Shown: positions 1-9,683, counted from the first letter of the stretch. The stretch is DNA of 64,000 bases from Halobacteriovorax sp. (GCA_002720865.1 PBIO01000019.1:1-64000); one strand, 5' to 3'. Notes: generated by a model not told the origin, from the sequence alone. A program made the numbers and translations.

Positions 1-17
1 AAGTTTTAGTGTAAGAA

Positions 18-78
18 AGATATTCAAAATCTAGCTTGCGAAGCAAGTTGATCCAGGATGGATCAATTTTGAATGTCT
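18..78. repeat. branched inverted-repeat element
   Basis: A 13-bp outer stem (18-30 with 66-78, one G-T wobble) closes two inner hairpins, 35-39/43-47 with loop GAA and 48-54/60-66 with loop AGGAT. Together they can fold as a three-way junction on either strand. It lies 3' of the minus-strand gene ending at 133, with no T-run, so it is not a classic intrinsic terminator. It may be a repeat element or a structured RNA end. The function is unknown. Confidence 0.45.
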
Positions 79-132
79 AAAAACTAGGAAGGTTTTAATT
101 TTATCACCACCCAAGTAGGTCAGTTTAAAAAA

Positions 133-2433
133 CTAATAGTGAACTTCAATATCGTATGGCTTTGCGGTAGTGCCCTTTTTAAAGGCGTTATCTAACATAC
201 CGGCAGAAGCATAAGAGCCAATATTAAAATCTAAATATCTGGCCATTATATCAGTTACGCTTCTGGTGCAGTTAGTGGTTCTTATATAGTATTGTCCTTC
301 TCTTTCAACCACAGGTATTTTTACTTTTCCATTAACAAAGTACTTTAGACCTCCGATCTCCTCAATATTAGCTCTGATAAGCCCTTTGTTTTTTGAGTTC
401 ACCATCTTAAACCCACCGGTAACTTCTTTGACCAGTTCATCAGTACCCCATATATCAAATGGGGGAAAATTATTTTTAGAGGCAGACTTAATAAAAGCTT
501 CAATTTGCTCTGTCATTTCATTAATCTTTTGTCTGTCGATTCGATAAACTCTTCCAACAGCGCCAGATTCGAATCCCGAAAATCTTTTTGAAGAGGTCAT
601 TGTCGAACCAAATAAAACACCATTAACTGAATAATGTCTCGTTCCAACTCTTATTTCCATATGACCAGTTTTGCCGATATCTCTATAGGCGATTTCTACG
701 GTATTTTCTAAATAATTCTTATAAGTAAAGTTGGAGCTATTAGGTCTTTTGAACTTATAAACTTTTTCCGAGGTTTCTTCGAAGAACTTTAAGTTAGGCA
801 GGTAGGAATATTGTAAGTCTCTCTTTTTCCCCTGAACTGTTTTATTAAAGTTTTCAAAGAAATCGGAGTACTTAGATTTATGGGCCCAATCGGCAATTAA
901 AACTCTAACTTCTTTAAGAGTTTCCGGTGTCACTTCAGTTACGTCGTATTTTCTAATTAGTTTTTGAACTTCTTTGATAAATCTAAGCTGTTGCTGTTTT
1001 GTTATATTATCGAAGGCCATAAGCTCATCTTTATTAAGAGATTCTCTTATCGGGTGGTTTAACCAGTCTTTAAGGGGGTAGAGCAGCCTATGTTCAAAGT
1101 CAGCGCCACTTTTTCCACCTCCCATTTTTCGGTTATATTTTAAAATTTCTTCACTTAAAGCTAAGAAGAATAACTCCATATCCTCTGCTTCTTCCTTAGT
1201 AAAATTATAACGAGCCATTCTCTCTTGAATGGTTGTGGAGGAAACCTGTGTGGATTTTGAAAAGTGAGAGTAGTGATCAAGGTCACCATACTGGTCAATA
1301 TCTCTTGCTAGTTTGGTTAAAGAGTCAAACATGTCTTCATATCTTTTATGAAACTGTCTTAACTCAAATCCCATCTTTCCTGGACCGTAGGGACCTGCAA
1401 CTCGAAAGTGAGGAGCGTACATGGCCTTGACTCCGGAGATACTAATATCCATTATTCCATTTTCTAAATATTCATCAGCTTCAGTTAGTCGATCTGCCAT
1501 TTTTTGATCAATAGGGCCTAGTGAGTAATGAACGATATTAGCAGAAGGAATGGCCTTTTCGTTTCCTAAGTAGCGTTCAAAGCCATTTTCAAGAACTGAA
1601 AGTTGGTTTCTATCAAACTCATAAAATGTGTAACCTGACATTCCTCTAAAACTAGCATTTGCATCAACCACAAGATGAGGTTGCCAAGAGAATTTTCCAT
1701 AATGTTCTGACATATAGGTAATGAGATTTCTTAGGTCCCCTAGGTTATCAAAAATAAGACCGTTTCCTTCTATAGTTCCATGGGGTTCAATAAATAGGCC
1801 TTCGGGAAGATTTGGGTTCGCGTCGGAAAGGCGAACAAAGATATTATCGACATCGTCTGCATTCTTTTGGGCTTCTTTGGCCAGCCGAAACCTTTGTTCA
1901 ATCCCTAAGCTATACCACTCTTGCTCGGTCAAAGTTTTAACTCTGTATGAGTTTAAGATGGCGGGTACCTCATCAAGGATAAGCTCAAACTCAATCCCAT
2001 AAGATTGAGGGAGCGCTTTATCACCCCCAACAAAGAGCCTTTTAAAAAGCTTTGGATTGGTGTTGTGAGATAGCATAATATCCCGACCAATAAAATTTCT
2101 GATAATATCAATATGGGCCCGCTCAAGAGGGGAACCTGACCTTAAGGCAACTTCAACTGCCTGGCGGTCACTTGTAAAAGGGATCTCGTGAGTAAGTTTT
2201 AAAAATCTAGCGCGCTCAATTTCATCAAGAGTTTCACCGGCCTGAAGTTTTAATAGGCTCGCTTTGACCTTCTTCTTTGTGGTACCGGCAAATAGATTCT
2301 TTAAACCCTTTTTACATGAAAAGAATACCTTCGCTACTGAGGCGGGGGATCTTGAAGAAATCCTTGAATCAGGCTCAAAACTCGAGCAAGAGACCAAGAC
2401 GAAAACGAGTAATAAAATTGAAGTCTTTCTCAC
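133..2433 (-). CDS. large lipoprotein, possible glutamine-synthetase-fold (amidoligase-like) domain
   Basis: I do not recognise a named family. The GTG at 2433 gives MRK followed by a hydrophobic stretch and the lipobox LVSC, so I prefer it over the in-frame GTG at 2484, which would add a 17-residue preceding tail. The mature protein is an envelope lipoprotein of about 750 residues. Short motifs in the first half (GIEFELIL, EPHGTIEGNG, WQPHLVVDA, GFELRQFHK) resemble the E/H/R pattern of the amidoligase branch of the glutamine synthetase fold. That match is by eye and weak. The C-terminal third is mixed alpha/beta with no motif I can name. It is divergent from the CorA-like gene at 2551, with a 117-bp spacer, and has no close operon partner in the window. 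Confidence 0.75.
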   Translation of the reverse strand: MRKTSILLLVFVLVSCSSFEPDSRISSRSPASVAKVFFSCKKGLKNLFAGTTKKKVKASLLKLQAGETLDEIERARFLKLTHEIPFTSDRQAVEVALRSGSPLERAHIDIIRNFIGRDIMLSHNTNPKLFKRLFVGGDKALPQSYGIEFELILDEVPAILNSYRVKTLTEQEWYSLGIEQRFRLAKEAQKNADDVDNIFVRLSDANPNLPEGLFIEPHGTIEGNGLIFDNLGDLRNLITYMSEHYGKFSWQPHLVVDANASFRGMSGYTFYEFDRNQLSVLENGFERYLGNEKAIPSANIVHYSLGPIDQKMADRLTEADEYLENGIMDISISGVKAMYAPHFRVAGPYGPGKMGFELRQFHKRYEDMFDSLTKLARDIDQYGDLDHYSHFSKSTQVSSTTIQERMARYNFTKEEAEDMELFFLALSEEILKYNRKMGGGKSGADFEHRLLYPLKDWLNHPIRESLNKDELMAFDNITKQQQLRFIKEVQKLIRKYDVTEVTPETLKEVRVLIADWAHKSKYSDFFENFNKTVQGKKRDLQYSYLPNLKFFEETSEKVYKFKRPNSSNFTYKNYLENTVEIAYRDIGKTGHMEIRVGTRHYSVNGVLFGSTMTSSKRFSGFESGAVGRVYRIDRQKINEMTEQIEAFIKSASKNNFPPFDIWGTDELVKEVTGGFKMVNSKNKGLIRANIEEIGGLKYFVNGKVKIPVVEREGQYYIRTTNCTRSVTDIMARYLDFNIGSYASAGMLDNAFKKGTTAKPYDIEVHY

Positions 2434-2550
2434 GAGTTCTATTCGGACGAAAGGCTTTATTGTTTTAGTACTTGATTGGTGCACTAGGTTAAGTCTAGGC
2501 TGCTAAAATAACTGAGTTTAATTGCTAATCGGTAGTAAAAACTAGAAAAT

Positions 2551-3465
2551 ATGCTTATGGAATATTCAATAGAACAGCTTACCAGCAAACTCGATTCTGA
2601 CGTGGCCACGGCCCTACTTGAAAGTATTAATCGATCTGAGCAGCAGACTTTCTTTGCTCCTTTTCCGAATGGGTTTTCCCTTTGGTTTAGGTACTTAAAA
2701 ATTGATAATGAAGAGCTTCAGTACGGAAATCATAAATACTTATACTTAGAAAATAAATTATATAAATTTAATTTTGAGAGTAGTGTTTTTGAAGATTTCG
2801 AGGATGGAGTATTAGGGCTTGTAGATGTTCTTGAAAACTATCTTTCAAGTAATGAGTTTATTATCAAAGAGTATATTAACGAAGTAGAAAAGCTCGAAGA
2901 TCTTCTTTATGAAAGAAGTGTTCCAACAGTATTTATGGATATCTGGTTTGATGTTAAAAAAGATTTATCAAGAATTGAGAGGTTTTTAGGTCGCCATGCC
3001 AGGGCACTAAATGGGTTACTAAGCTGGAACGAGAAGAACGCTGATGTTGTTGAATTAGAGCTTATCGATCTTCAGAAAAATAATCATTATCAAATCTCTA
3101 ATGTTCAAGGTGGCCTATCGAGACTTGATCATATTCACCACTACTACAGCTCAATTAAGAACGATAAACTGAATAAAAACATTTACCTATTAACTCTTGT
3201 CTCAGGTATTTTCTTGCCCCTTAATTTAATCGTGGGCTTCTTTGGGATGAACACTAAAGGACTCTTTTTTGAAAATCATGAAAAGGGTACGGAGATGGTG
3301 GTTTATATCTTAGGATCTATTCTTGTGTTTAGTATTCTAGGTCAAACTTTAATAAAACTAGTCGATCGCTTTATTGTTAGAGCACTTCTAGGTAGAACCA
3401 TGCTCTATAAAAATATTTCAAGTGGATTAACTAAAATTGAAAAAAGTCTTGGGATTGATATTTAG
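2551..3465 (+). CDS. CorA-family divalent cation channel
   Basis: An inner-membrane Mg2+ (or other divalent cation) channel of the CorA/ZntB superfamily. The 304-residue length fits the family. A long cytoplasmic N-terminal domain with helical coiled-coil character is followed by two C-terminal membrane segments. The signature GMN sits at the end of the first segment (GFFGMNTKG), and the second segment runs into a short basic tail. The loop after GMN contains NHEKG, a variant of the acidic loop seen in CorA. Start: ATG at 2551 or 2557, neither with a strong ribosome binding site. It is the first gene of a packed plus-strand run; the next gene starts 8 bp after its stop. Known for the family: pentameric channel. 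Ion specificity cannot be read from the sequence. Confidence 0.88.
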   Translation: MLMEYSIEQLTSKLDSDVATALLESINRSEQQTFFAPFPNGFSLWFRYLKIDNEELQYGNHKYLYLENKLYKFNFESSVFEDFEDGVLGLVDVLENYLSSNEFIIKEYINEVEKLEDLLYERSVPTVFMDIWFDVKKDLSRIERFLGRHARALNGLLSWNEKNADVVELELIDLQKNNHYQISNVQGGLSRLDHIHHYYSSIKNDKLNKNIYLLTLVSGIFLPLNLIVGFFGMNTKGLFFENHEKGTEMVVYILGSILVFSILGQTLIKLVDRFIVRALLGRTMLYKNISSGLTKIEKSLGIDI

Positions 3466-3473
3466 GGTTATAA

Positions 3474-4328
3474 ATGGAGAACTTTTTAAATCAAATAAAT
3501 TCATTAATGCTTAAATATCCCTATACTAAAACAGCGGTATTTTCATGTTTGCTTCTGGTCTTCTACTATATTGTAAGATTTCTGTTTTATTCAAATATTG
3601 AAAAAAAGAAAATCTCAAGAAGTGAGAAGAACTTTTTTAAGAAAAAATCGGAACAGTATCTTCGCTATTTTTTCGTGTTGGTTCTTTTTCTGTTATGGTT
3701 TGCTCAGCTGCAGGTTTTCTTCGTTTCAATTTTTGCTATTGCGGCGGCAATTGTTCTAGCTTTTAAAGAACTGATTATGTGTTTGACGGGGGGCCTTCTT
3801 ATTAGAAGCGCCAATACCTTTAAAACCGGTGACCGTATAGAAATGAAAGAGCTTCGGGGGTTTGTTCTAGAAAAAGGACTTTTGGCCACAAAGGTTTTAG
3901 AGCTTGGTCCAGAGAGCAATTCTCAACAAACAACTGGCGATATTATAACCATTCCCAATAGCCTAATGCTTTCACAGGCCCTTAAAAATGAATCTTATTT
4001 TAAAGGGTACTCTATAAAGTCCTTTCACTTTAGAGTTAGTAACTCTAAAGAATTCGATGTGCTTGAAGAAAAGCTTTTAAATTTAGCCAATGAAATTAGT
4101 CAGAGCTATTTAGAAGAAGCCAAAAAAAGTATAGCTAAGTTTTGCGAAAAAGAGGGCTTTGTTATTCCCTCAATAGCCGCAAGAACTAAGATAATTGTTG
4201 AGGACGATAAGTTAATGGCCCTTATTAAATTGCCTGTTATAAATTCCGAAGTTGGGGATATAGAGCAAAAGTTTAATAGACTTTATCTTGATTGGTTAAA
4301 GGAAACGGAGAGCGTCAGTGCATCTTGA
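3474..4328 (+). CDS. MscS-like mechanosensitive channel family protein
   Basis: A membrane protein of 284 residues with two to three N-terminal membrane helices. A hydrophobic Ala/Ile-rich pore-helix-like segment (FAIAAAIVLAFKELIM) and a beta domain with FKTGDRIEM and IITIPNSLML follow, matching the MscS upper cytoplasmic domain (vGD.I and iPN motifs). The pore helix has fewer Gly/Ala than E. coli MscS, so gating may differ. The gene starts 8 bp after the CorA-like gene and overlaps the next gene by 11 bp, so coupled translation is likely. Its likely role is release of osmolytes under turgor, or a family variant with a signalling role. The assignment is family level only. Confidence 0.82.
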   Translation: MENFLNQINSLMLKYPYTKTAVFSCLLLVFYYIVRFLFYSNIEKKKISRSEKNFFKKKSEQYLRYFFVLVLFLLWFAQLQVFFVSIFAIAAAIVLAFKELIMCLTGGLLIRSANTFKTGDRIEMKELRGFVLEKGLLATKVLELGPESNSQQTTGDIITIPNSLMLSQALKNESYFKGYSIKSFHFRVSNSKEFDVLEEKLLNLANEISQSYLEEAKKSIAKFCEKEGFVIPSIAARTKIIVEDDKLMALIKLPVINSEVGDIEQKFNRLYLDWLKETESVSAS

Positions 4329-5490
4329 TCCCCATTTTCAAGAGTTCTCTATTGTTATTCTTTTTCTATTATTTTCAGGGATTGTAACTAAGCTATTGGG
4401 GCTACCCAATGCCATTGGTTTTTTGCTTTCTGGGATTTTAATTGGTCCGGGGGGCCTTGGGATTGTTGATAAAGCCTCGGCCATAAATCAGATCGGTTCG
4501 GCTGGAGTCGTTCTACTGCTCTTCTTCTTGGGGCTTGAAATGTCCCCTAAAGAACTTGTAAAGGAATGGAAGGTAACTGTCCTTGGAACACTTGTTCAAA
4601 TTATTGTCAGTGTGCTCTTTGTAATAGGAATTGGTCACTATTTAGATTGGCCTTTAAATAGATCAATTCTACTTGGCTTTGTCATTAGCTTAAGTTCAAC
4701 AGTCATGGTCATTCAGCTCCTTCAAGATAAAAAACTAACTGACACAAGACTTGGTAAGGATGTTCTAGGTATCCTTATTGCTCAAGATATTATGGTGGTC
4801 CCCATGCTTATTATCGTGGGTATGATGGGGGACTCAAAATTTGAGAAGATTCAATTCATTAAGCAAATTTTTGGAACAATATTATTGGGGCTTATTTATT
4901 ACTTACTACCTAAAATAAATTTTATAAAAGGAAAAATTGTAGATAAGTTAAAAGACGATAATGAAATTCAGGTTCTTTTTTGTCTTTCTTTTGCTTTTGG
5001 TATTGCCCTTCTAAGTGGTGCCTTAGAGCTTTCGACGGCCCTAGGAGCTTTTGTCGCCGGTAGTGTAATTGCACAGCTTAAGCTAGGTCATGTTTTTCAC
5101 CATTCTCTTTTTTCCTTAAAGCTCATCCTTAATGCTCTTTTCTTTTCTACCATTGGTCTACTTCTCGATATTAATTTTTTCCTTAATAATATCGGCTCAG
5201 TTCTCCTGCTTACCTTTGTGGCCATGTTCACTAATACTTTGATAAATGCGGGAATTTTAATTGTCGGAGGACGAAACTGGAAAAACAGTTTGGTTGCTTC
5301 TGCCTTTTTGTCCCAAGTAGGGGAGTTTAGCTTTATCTTAGCGGCCATAGGTATGCAGCAAGGAGTAATCAATGAGTTCTCTTATCAGCTAACCATATTT
5401 ATTATCTTTATTAGCATCCTTATAACACCACTTTGGCTTAAACTAATAACCATTATTAGTAAGCCGACCAACGAAGCACTTTTATCTTAA
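4318..5490 (+). CDS. CPA2-family cation:proton antiporter (KefB/C-like membrane domain)
   Basis: An integral inner-membrane antiporter of the Na+/H+ exchanger (CPA2) family, 390 residues and about 12 hydrophobic segments. The N-terminal region contains GFLLSGILIGPGGLG and LFFLGLEMSP, typical of KefB/KefC and related K+/H+ or Na+/H+ exchangers. ISLSSTVMVIQLL and ALGAFVAGSVIAQ mark the ion-binding core region. No C-terminal TrkA-N (RCK) domain follows, so this is the shorter form without a nucleotide-gating domain. Start is GTG at 4318 inside the end of the MscS-like gene, with GGAGAG upstream. The stop overlaps the next ATG by one base. It is likely part of an ion and turgor homeostasis operon. 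Confidence 0.88.
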   Translation: MHLDPHFQEFSIVILFLLFSGIVTKLLGLPNAIGFLLSGILIGPGGLGIVDKASAINQIGSAGVVLLLFFLGLEMSPKELVKEWKVTVLGTLVQIIVSVLFVIGIGHYLDWPLNRSILLGFVISLSSTVMVIQLLQDKKLTDTRLGKDVLGILIAQDIMVVPMLIIVGMMGDSKFEKIQFIKQIFGTILLGLIYYLLPKINFIKGKIVDKLKDDNEIQVLFCLSFAFGIALLSGALELSTALGAFVAGSVIAQLKLGHVFHHSLFSLKLILNALFFSTIGLLLDINFFLNNIGSVLLLTFVAMFTNTLINAGILIVGGRNWKNSLVASAFLSQVGEFSFILAAIGMQQGVINEFSYQLTIFIIFISILITPLWLKLITIISKPTNEALLS

Positions 5491-7289
5491 TGAAAGCTAA
5501 ATATATAATTTCATTATTAATATTGTTGATCTTTGGTACCGGCTTCCTTCTCGCTCCGGGACTAATTAAAGATAAGTTAATCACAATTATGTCTGAGAAT
5601 ATTGACTCAACCGTTTACTTAGACGAGCTTGAGATTAATCCATTTTCAGCTGAAATTACTCTTATTGGACTATCAATTGGAGAAAAATCTGAGGTACTAG
5701 AACTAAAAAAACTTGTTCTTAGACCAGATCTCTTGTCCTTATTCTCTAAAGAAAAAGTTGTTAAGAGTCTAACTATAGAAGGCCTAGTGCTTAAGGCTAT
5801 ACCCAAGCTAAAAGCACGAAATGAGAAAATAAAGAAGAGTAACTCCACTCTTAAGTTCAAATTAAATGAGCTAAAGCTAAAAGAAATTAAACTGTCACAC
5901 TTTCTTATTCCCCTAAACAAAGATTTAAGTCTCTCAAATGCTCTAATTCATAATATTGATATTGAAGGGAAGAAGCTTAAAGCAAACCTAAAGAGAGCTA
6001 AAATAAAAATTCACGAAAGTGAAATTGATTTAAGCCTAAATTTTAGGCTTGTAAAAGAACCTAGTGGAAAAGGAACGATAAAAATTAAAAACTTTAATCT
6101 TGAGTTTTTAGAGCATAAGAAATTAAAAGAAAAAATTAAAAACTTAGGGGGAGAATTAAGTCTCAACTTAGCTTTAGAGCTAAAAAATAAGGTTGTAACA
6201 AGTACTGGAGAGGTAGAGCTAAAAAAACTTAACTACCTGCCCGAATCAGGTGCTCAGTATCAAATAAATTCACTTTGGATTAAAAAGGACTTTTCTTACT
6301 CTCATGAGAAAACTGTTCTTGATAATGCTGAACTTAAACTACAGGGGCTAACTCAATCTTCGAAAGAAGAGGCTGTTAAACGAATCAAAGGACTTTTAAT
6401 ATCGAATTTGAACCTTAAAAAAGAAGCTGGGAGTAATTTTGATCTAGCGTTTGATGTTAATAAATATGGAAAGATTAATTTCGAAAAAAAACAAGAGAGC
6501 TATAAGGGAAAAATTAAAAATCTTGATTTAAGTAAGTTCTCAAACTTCTTAGTCCTAGATGAAGAGAGTCAGGTTGGCTCAGGAAAATTATTTTTAAATT
6601 TAAAAGGTAAGGTGAAAAAGGACAATCAACTCTCTGGAGACCTAAAGCTTTTTATGGCCCAGCTTGAAATTGAAAAGTCAGGAGATAAGGACATTTCCTT
6701 AATTTCAACCTCTAGGGCCGTGAGCTTAATCAAAGATAAGAATGGAAAAATAGAAATTGAATCAAAGATTACTGGAAGCTTAGACGATCCTAGCTTTAAT
6801 CTTATTTACTTTCTCTCAAAGGGAGTGGGTAATGTTTTGGCGGAAAAATTTTATTCCCTTTTGGCCGTTGAAGCCGCCAAGAAAGTGGCTCCACTTTTAC
6901 TTAGTAGTATCCCCATTAATCCACTAAACGCTATTTCTCTTTTTAAAAAAGGTTATGATTTAGCCGTAAAGCCAAGGTTTGCGGCCATGAACTTTCCTCC
7001 CCATGAGGAAAAGCTAAAGGACAGAGAACTTAAAGTCCTCGATCGAATATTAAACTTTTTGAAAAAAGAAAGTGAAATCTCTCTCAGTTTTTGTGTCGAT
7101 ACTTACTTAAAAGAGGGAGATAGCACTTTAAGTTTAGAAAAGGCTAGATCACTAAGGATTAAAAGATCCGCCTTTATTAGCCAATACATCGTTAAAAAGG
7201 CGCCGCGCGTTGAATCTCAGGTGGTCTTTTGCTCTGAAAAGGCCAAAATAGAGGATTCAGGGAATGCCTCCCTAGAAGTTGAGCTCTAA
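5490..7289 (+). CDS. DUF748 / AsmA-like envelope protein
   Basis: A 599-residue protein with an N-terminal membrane anchor (hydrophobic residues 4-25) and a long repetitive beta-rich body that alternates Lys/Leu/Glu strands. NFNLEFLEHKKLKEK and the short KSLTIEGLVLK and LDNAELKLQG repeats are of the kind seen in AsmA/DUF748 proteins. The last 90 residues (KLKDRELKVLDRIL through KARSLRIKRSAFI) resemble the OmpA-like or peptidoglycan-associated tail often found at the end of DUF748 proteins. Known for the family: periplasm-spanning proteins linked to outer membrane lipid or LPS homeostasis. The start codon overlaps the preceding stop (TAATG). The exact function is unknown. Confidence 0.7.
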   Translation: MKAKYIISLLILLIFGTGFLLAPGLIKDKLITIMSENIDSTVYLDELEINPFSAEITLIGLSIGEKSEVLELKKLVLRPDLLSLFSKEKVVKSLTIEGLVLKAIPKLKARNEKIKKSNSTLKFKLNELKLKEIKLSHFLIPLNKDLSLSNALIHNIDIEGKKLKANLKRAKIKIHESEIDLSLNFRLVKEPSGKGTIKIKNFNLEFLEHKKLKEKIKNLGGELSLNLALELKNKVVTSTGEVELKKLNYLPESGAQYQINSLWIKKDFSYSHEKTVLDNAELKLQGLTQSSKEEAVKRIKGLLISNLNLKKEAGSNFDLAFDVNKYGKINFEKKQESYKGKIKNLDLSKFSNFLVLDEESQVGSGKLFLNLKGKVKKDNQLSGDLKLFMAQLEIEKSGDKDISLISTSRAVSLIKDKNGKIEIESKITGSLDDPSFNLIYFLSKGVGNVLAEKFYSLLAVEAAKKVAPLLLSSIPINPLNAISLFKKGYDLAVKPRFAAMNFPPHEEKLKDRELKVLDRILNFLKKESEISLSFCVDTYLKEGDSTLSLEKARSLRIKRSAFISQYIVKKAPRVESQVVFCSEKAKIEDSGNASLEVEL

Positions 7290-7342
7290 AATAATTTAAA
7301 CTTCTCTATGCCGAAGCTCTCGCTTATTGGTAGAATCCTACC

Positions 7343-7786
7343 GTGAAAAAGAAAGAGAAACTTGCCATAGGCTGGAGAGAGCGGATCGCAATCCCAGAAC
7401 TTAAGATCAAGGAAATAAAAGTAAAAGTCGATACCGGTGCAAGAACATCGGCTCTTCATGTTACTGATTTAGAAATTATAAAAAAGGGTAGAAAAACCTT
7501 TGTGGATTTTTATGTGCATCCCAATCAAGATTCAAGTAGACCGAGATTTAGAAATCTAGTTGAAGTTGAATGTTTTAAAGATGTAAAGAGCTCCAATGGA
7601 GTTAGCTCTAAAAGACCAGTTATAAAAGTTGATGCAAAATTAGGACAAGTAACAAAAACAATAGAAGTAACATTAGTTAATAGAGATATGATGGGATTTA
7701 GAATGCTTTTAGGAAGAGCCGCACTTCGTGGTGAGTTTCTGGTCGACTCTGGCAAATCATATCTATTAGGAAAGGTAAAAAAATGA
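7343..7786 (+). CDS. RimK-associated retropepsin-like zinc protease family protein (PF05618 type)
   Basis: A 147-residue single-domain protein of the family annotated as ATP-dependent zinc protease, which has a retropepsin-like fold. It has the key [12 protein letters not shown] motif near residues 29-40, with the catalytic-type D-T-G-A, and [11 protein letters not shown] near the end, the second fold element. The family is usually found beside RimK-type ATP-grasp ligases, and here rimK starts 4 bp inside this gene. The start is GTG at 7343 without a clear ribosome binding site; a downstream start would remove conserved sequence. Its likely role is in amino-acid-tag chemistry together with the next two genes. 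That is inferred from context only. Confidence 0.85.
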   Translation: MKKKEKLAIGWRERIAIPELKIKEIKVKVDTGARTSALHVTDLEIIKKGRKTFVDFYVHPNQDSSRPRFRNLVEVECFKDVKSSNGVSSKRPVIKVDAKLGQVTKTIEVTLVNRDMMGFRMLLGRAALRGEFLVDSGKSYLLGKVKK

Positions 7787-8691
7787 AAATAGCAATTATG
7801 TCTAGGGGCCCAAAACTTTACTCAACTCAAAGCCTTGTTAAGGCCTGTAAAGCCAGAGGTCACGAAGTAGAGATTATTAACCCTCTTAAGTGTTATATGA
7901 ATATTACCTCACATAAGCCTACGGTTCATTATAAAGACAAAGTTCTTGATTATTTCGATGCTGTCATTCCTAGAATCGGGGCGAGTATTACTTTCTATGG
8001 AACGGCCGTACTTAGGCAATTTGAAATGGGCGGGGTTTATTCAGCAAATGAGTCCGTTGCGATTAGCCGCTCTAGAGATAAGCTTAGAAGCCTTCAGATT
8101 ATGTCTAAAAAAGGAATAGGTCTTCCTGTTACTGGTTTTGCTAACTCAACGGCCATGACTGAAAACCTCCTCGAGTTAGTGGGAGGAGCTCCTTGTGTGA
8201 TTAAACTTCTCGAAGGAACTCAAGGGAAGGGAGTTGTCTTAGCGGAGAATACGAAGGCCGCTGAAAGTGTCATGGAGCTCGTTTCCGGTACAAAATCAAA
8301 CTACCTTGTGCAAGAGTTTATAAAAGAATCTGGTGGTACAGATATTCGCTGCTTTATCGTTGGTGATAAAGTTGTGGCCTCAATGAAAAGAACTGGGGCC
8401 GAAGGGGACTTTAGATCAAACCTTCACCGAGGTGGTTCAGCTAAAGTTATTAAAATTACTCCAGAAGAAAGAAGCACGGCCGTAAGGGCGGCTAAGGCCA
8501 TGGGGCTTAATGTAGCCGGTGTGGATATTCTAAGATCAAATCATGGTCCACTTGTTTTAGAAGTAAACTCTTCACCTGGACTAGAGGGAATTGAAACCGC
8601 AACAGGTAAAGATATCGCTGGTATGATTATTGATTTTATTGAAAATTCAGTTAAGAAAAAAGTTTCCAATAAAACGCGAGGGGAAGGTTAG
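7783..8691 (+). CDS. rimK: RimK-type alpha-L-glutamate ligase (ATP-grasp)
   Basis: A cytoplasmic ATP-grasp enzyme of 302 residues that closely follows the E. coli RimK pattern along its whole length. Recognised blocks include [14 protein letters not shown] at the start, [68 protein letters not shown] and [13 protein letters not shown]. Known for RimK: ATP-dependent addition of glutamate residues to the C-terminus of ribosomal protein S6, and poly-alpha-glutamate synthesis. It overlaps the zinc protease gene by 4 bp and the desuccinylase-like gene by 1 bp, so the three are translationally coupled. The C-terminal Lys/Arg-rich tail is an addition. Confidence 0.95.
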   Translation: MKIAIMSRGPKLYSTQSLVKACKARGHEVEIINPLKCYMNITSHKPTVHYKDKVLDYFDAVIPRIGASITFYGTAVLRQFEMGGVYSANESVAISRSRDKLRSLQIMSKKGIGLPVTGFANSTAMTENLLELVGGAPCVIKLLEGTQGKGVVLAENTKAAESVMELVSGTKSNYLVQEFIKESGGTDIRCFIVGDKVVASMKRTGAEGDFRSNLHRGGSAKVIKITPEERSTAVRAAKAMGLNVAGVDILRSNHGPLVLEVNSSPGLEGIETATGKDIAGMIIDFIENSVKKKVSNKTRGEG

Positions 8692-9683
8692 TGCCTAAGA
8701 AGTTAAAAATCGGCGGGGTAGAAGTTAAACCTGGCGAGAAAAAGACGATAAATCTAGAAGTGGCTAAAATTTATGATTCTACAGAGCTCACTATGCCCGT
8801 TAGAGTTATTAGAGGAACAAAAGATGGCCCCATCGTCTTTTTGTCTGCGGCAATTCATGGTGACGAGTTAAACGGTGTCGAAATTATTAGAGAAGTTTTA
8901 AAATATCTTGAGTCTAAAAAAATCAAAGGTACTATTATTGCGGTTCCGATCGTAAATGTTTTTGGTTTTAATAATAAGTCACGCTACCTACCTGATAGAA
9001 GAGACCTAAACCGCTCTTTTCCGGGAAGCACTCACGGATCCTTAGCTTCAAGAATGGCAAAAATCTTTTTAAAAGAAGTCGTATCAAAATGTACTCATGG
9101 AATAGATTTTCATACTGGGGCCATACATAGATCAAACTTCCCTCAAATTAGAGCCGATTTAAGTTGTTCAAAAACGAGGAAGTTTGCCAAAAGCTTTAAT
9201 GCTCCCATGACTCTTGATTCAAAAACAAGAGATGGCTCCTTAAGAGAAGCGGCCAGGAAAAAGGGTGTTTTAACTCTTGTTTACGAAGGGGGACAGGCCC
9301 TTCGGTTTGAAGACTCGGTCATAAAAATGGGGAAAAAAGGTTGTCTTGCGGCCTTAAGAGAGATTGGTGTTTTACTACCTCTTAAAAGGAAGGTTATTCC
9401 TTCGACAGTAAAGGCCTATGGAAGTTACTGGATCAGATCCCCAAAAGGTGGAACCTTTAAACTAGAAGTCTCACTTGGACAGGCCGTAAAGAAGAATCAA
9501 GTCATTGGGGTTATTAACGATCCTCTCGGAGAAGAAGTAGAGGAGATTTTAGTTCACAATAATGGATATATTATAGGTGTTAATGAGCTTCCTTTAGTAA
9601 CCCAAGGGGAAGCTCTTGTGCATGTTGCCACAGTTAAGGGAAGCACTTCGAAAAAAGATAGACTTATGGACTTTGTAGATTAA
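8691..9683 (+). CDS. succinylglutamate desuccinylase / aspartoacylase family zinc hydrolase
   Basis: An M14-like zinc amidohydrolase of the AstE/AspA family, 330 residues. Visible zinc ligands are the HxxE in AIHGDELNGVE (around residue 54) and the histidine in GIDFHTGA. The RDLNRSFPG block supplies the substrate-carboxylate Arg/Asn region, and an E in LVYEGGQA is the likely general base. The C-terminal 80 residues form a beta-barrel cap with GGTFKLEVSLGQAVKKNQ, like a biotinyl-lipoyl fold. Start is GTG at 8691 with GGGGAAGG upstream, one base inside rimK. Together with RimK and the retropepsin-like protein it is a known genomic trio. Removal of an amide-linked amino acid is a plausible but unproven role. 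Confidence 0.9.
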   Translation: MPKKLKIGGVEVKPGEKKTINLEVAKIYDSTELTMPVRVIRGTKDGPIVFLSAAIHGDELNGVEIIREVLKYLESKKIKGTIIAVPIVNVFGFNNKSRYLPDRRDLNRSFPGSTHGSLASRMAKIFLKEVVSKCTHGIDFHTGAIHRSNFPQIRADLSCSKTRKFAKSFNAPMTLDSKTRDGSLREAARKKGVLTLVYEGGQALRFEDSVIKMGKKGCLAALREIGVLLPLKRKVIPSTVKAYGSYWIRSPKGGTFKLEVSLGQAVKKNQVIGVINDPLGEEVEEILVHNNGYIIGVNELPLVTQGEALVHVATVKGSTSKKDRLMDFVD

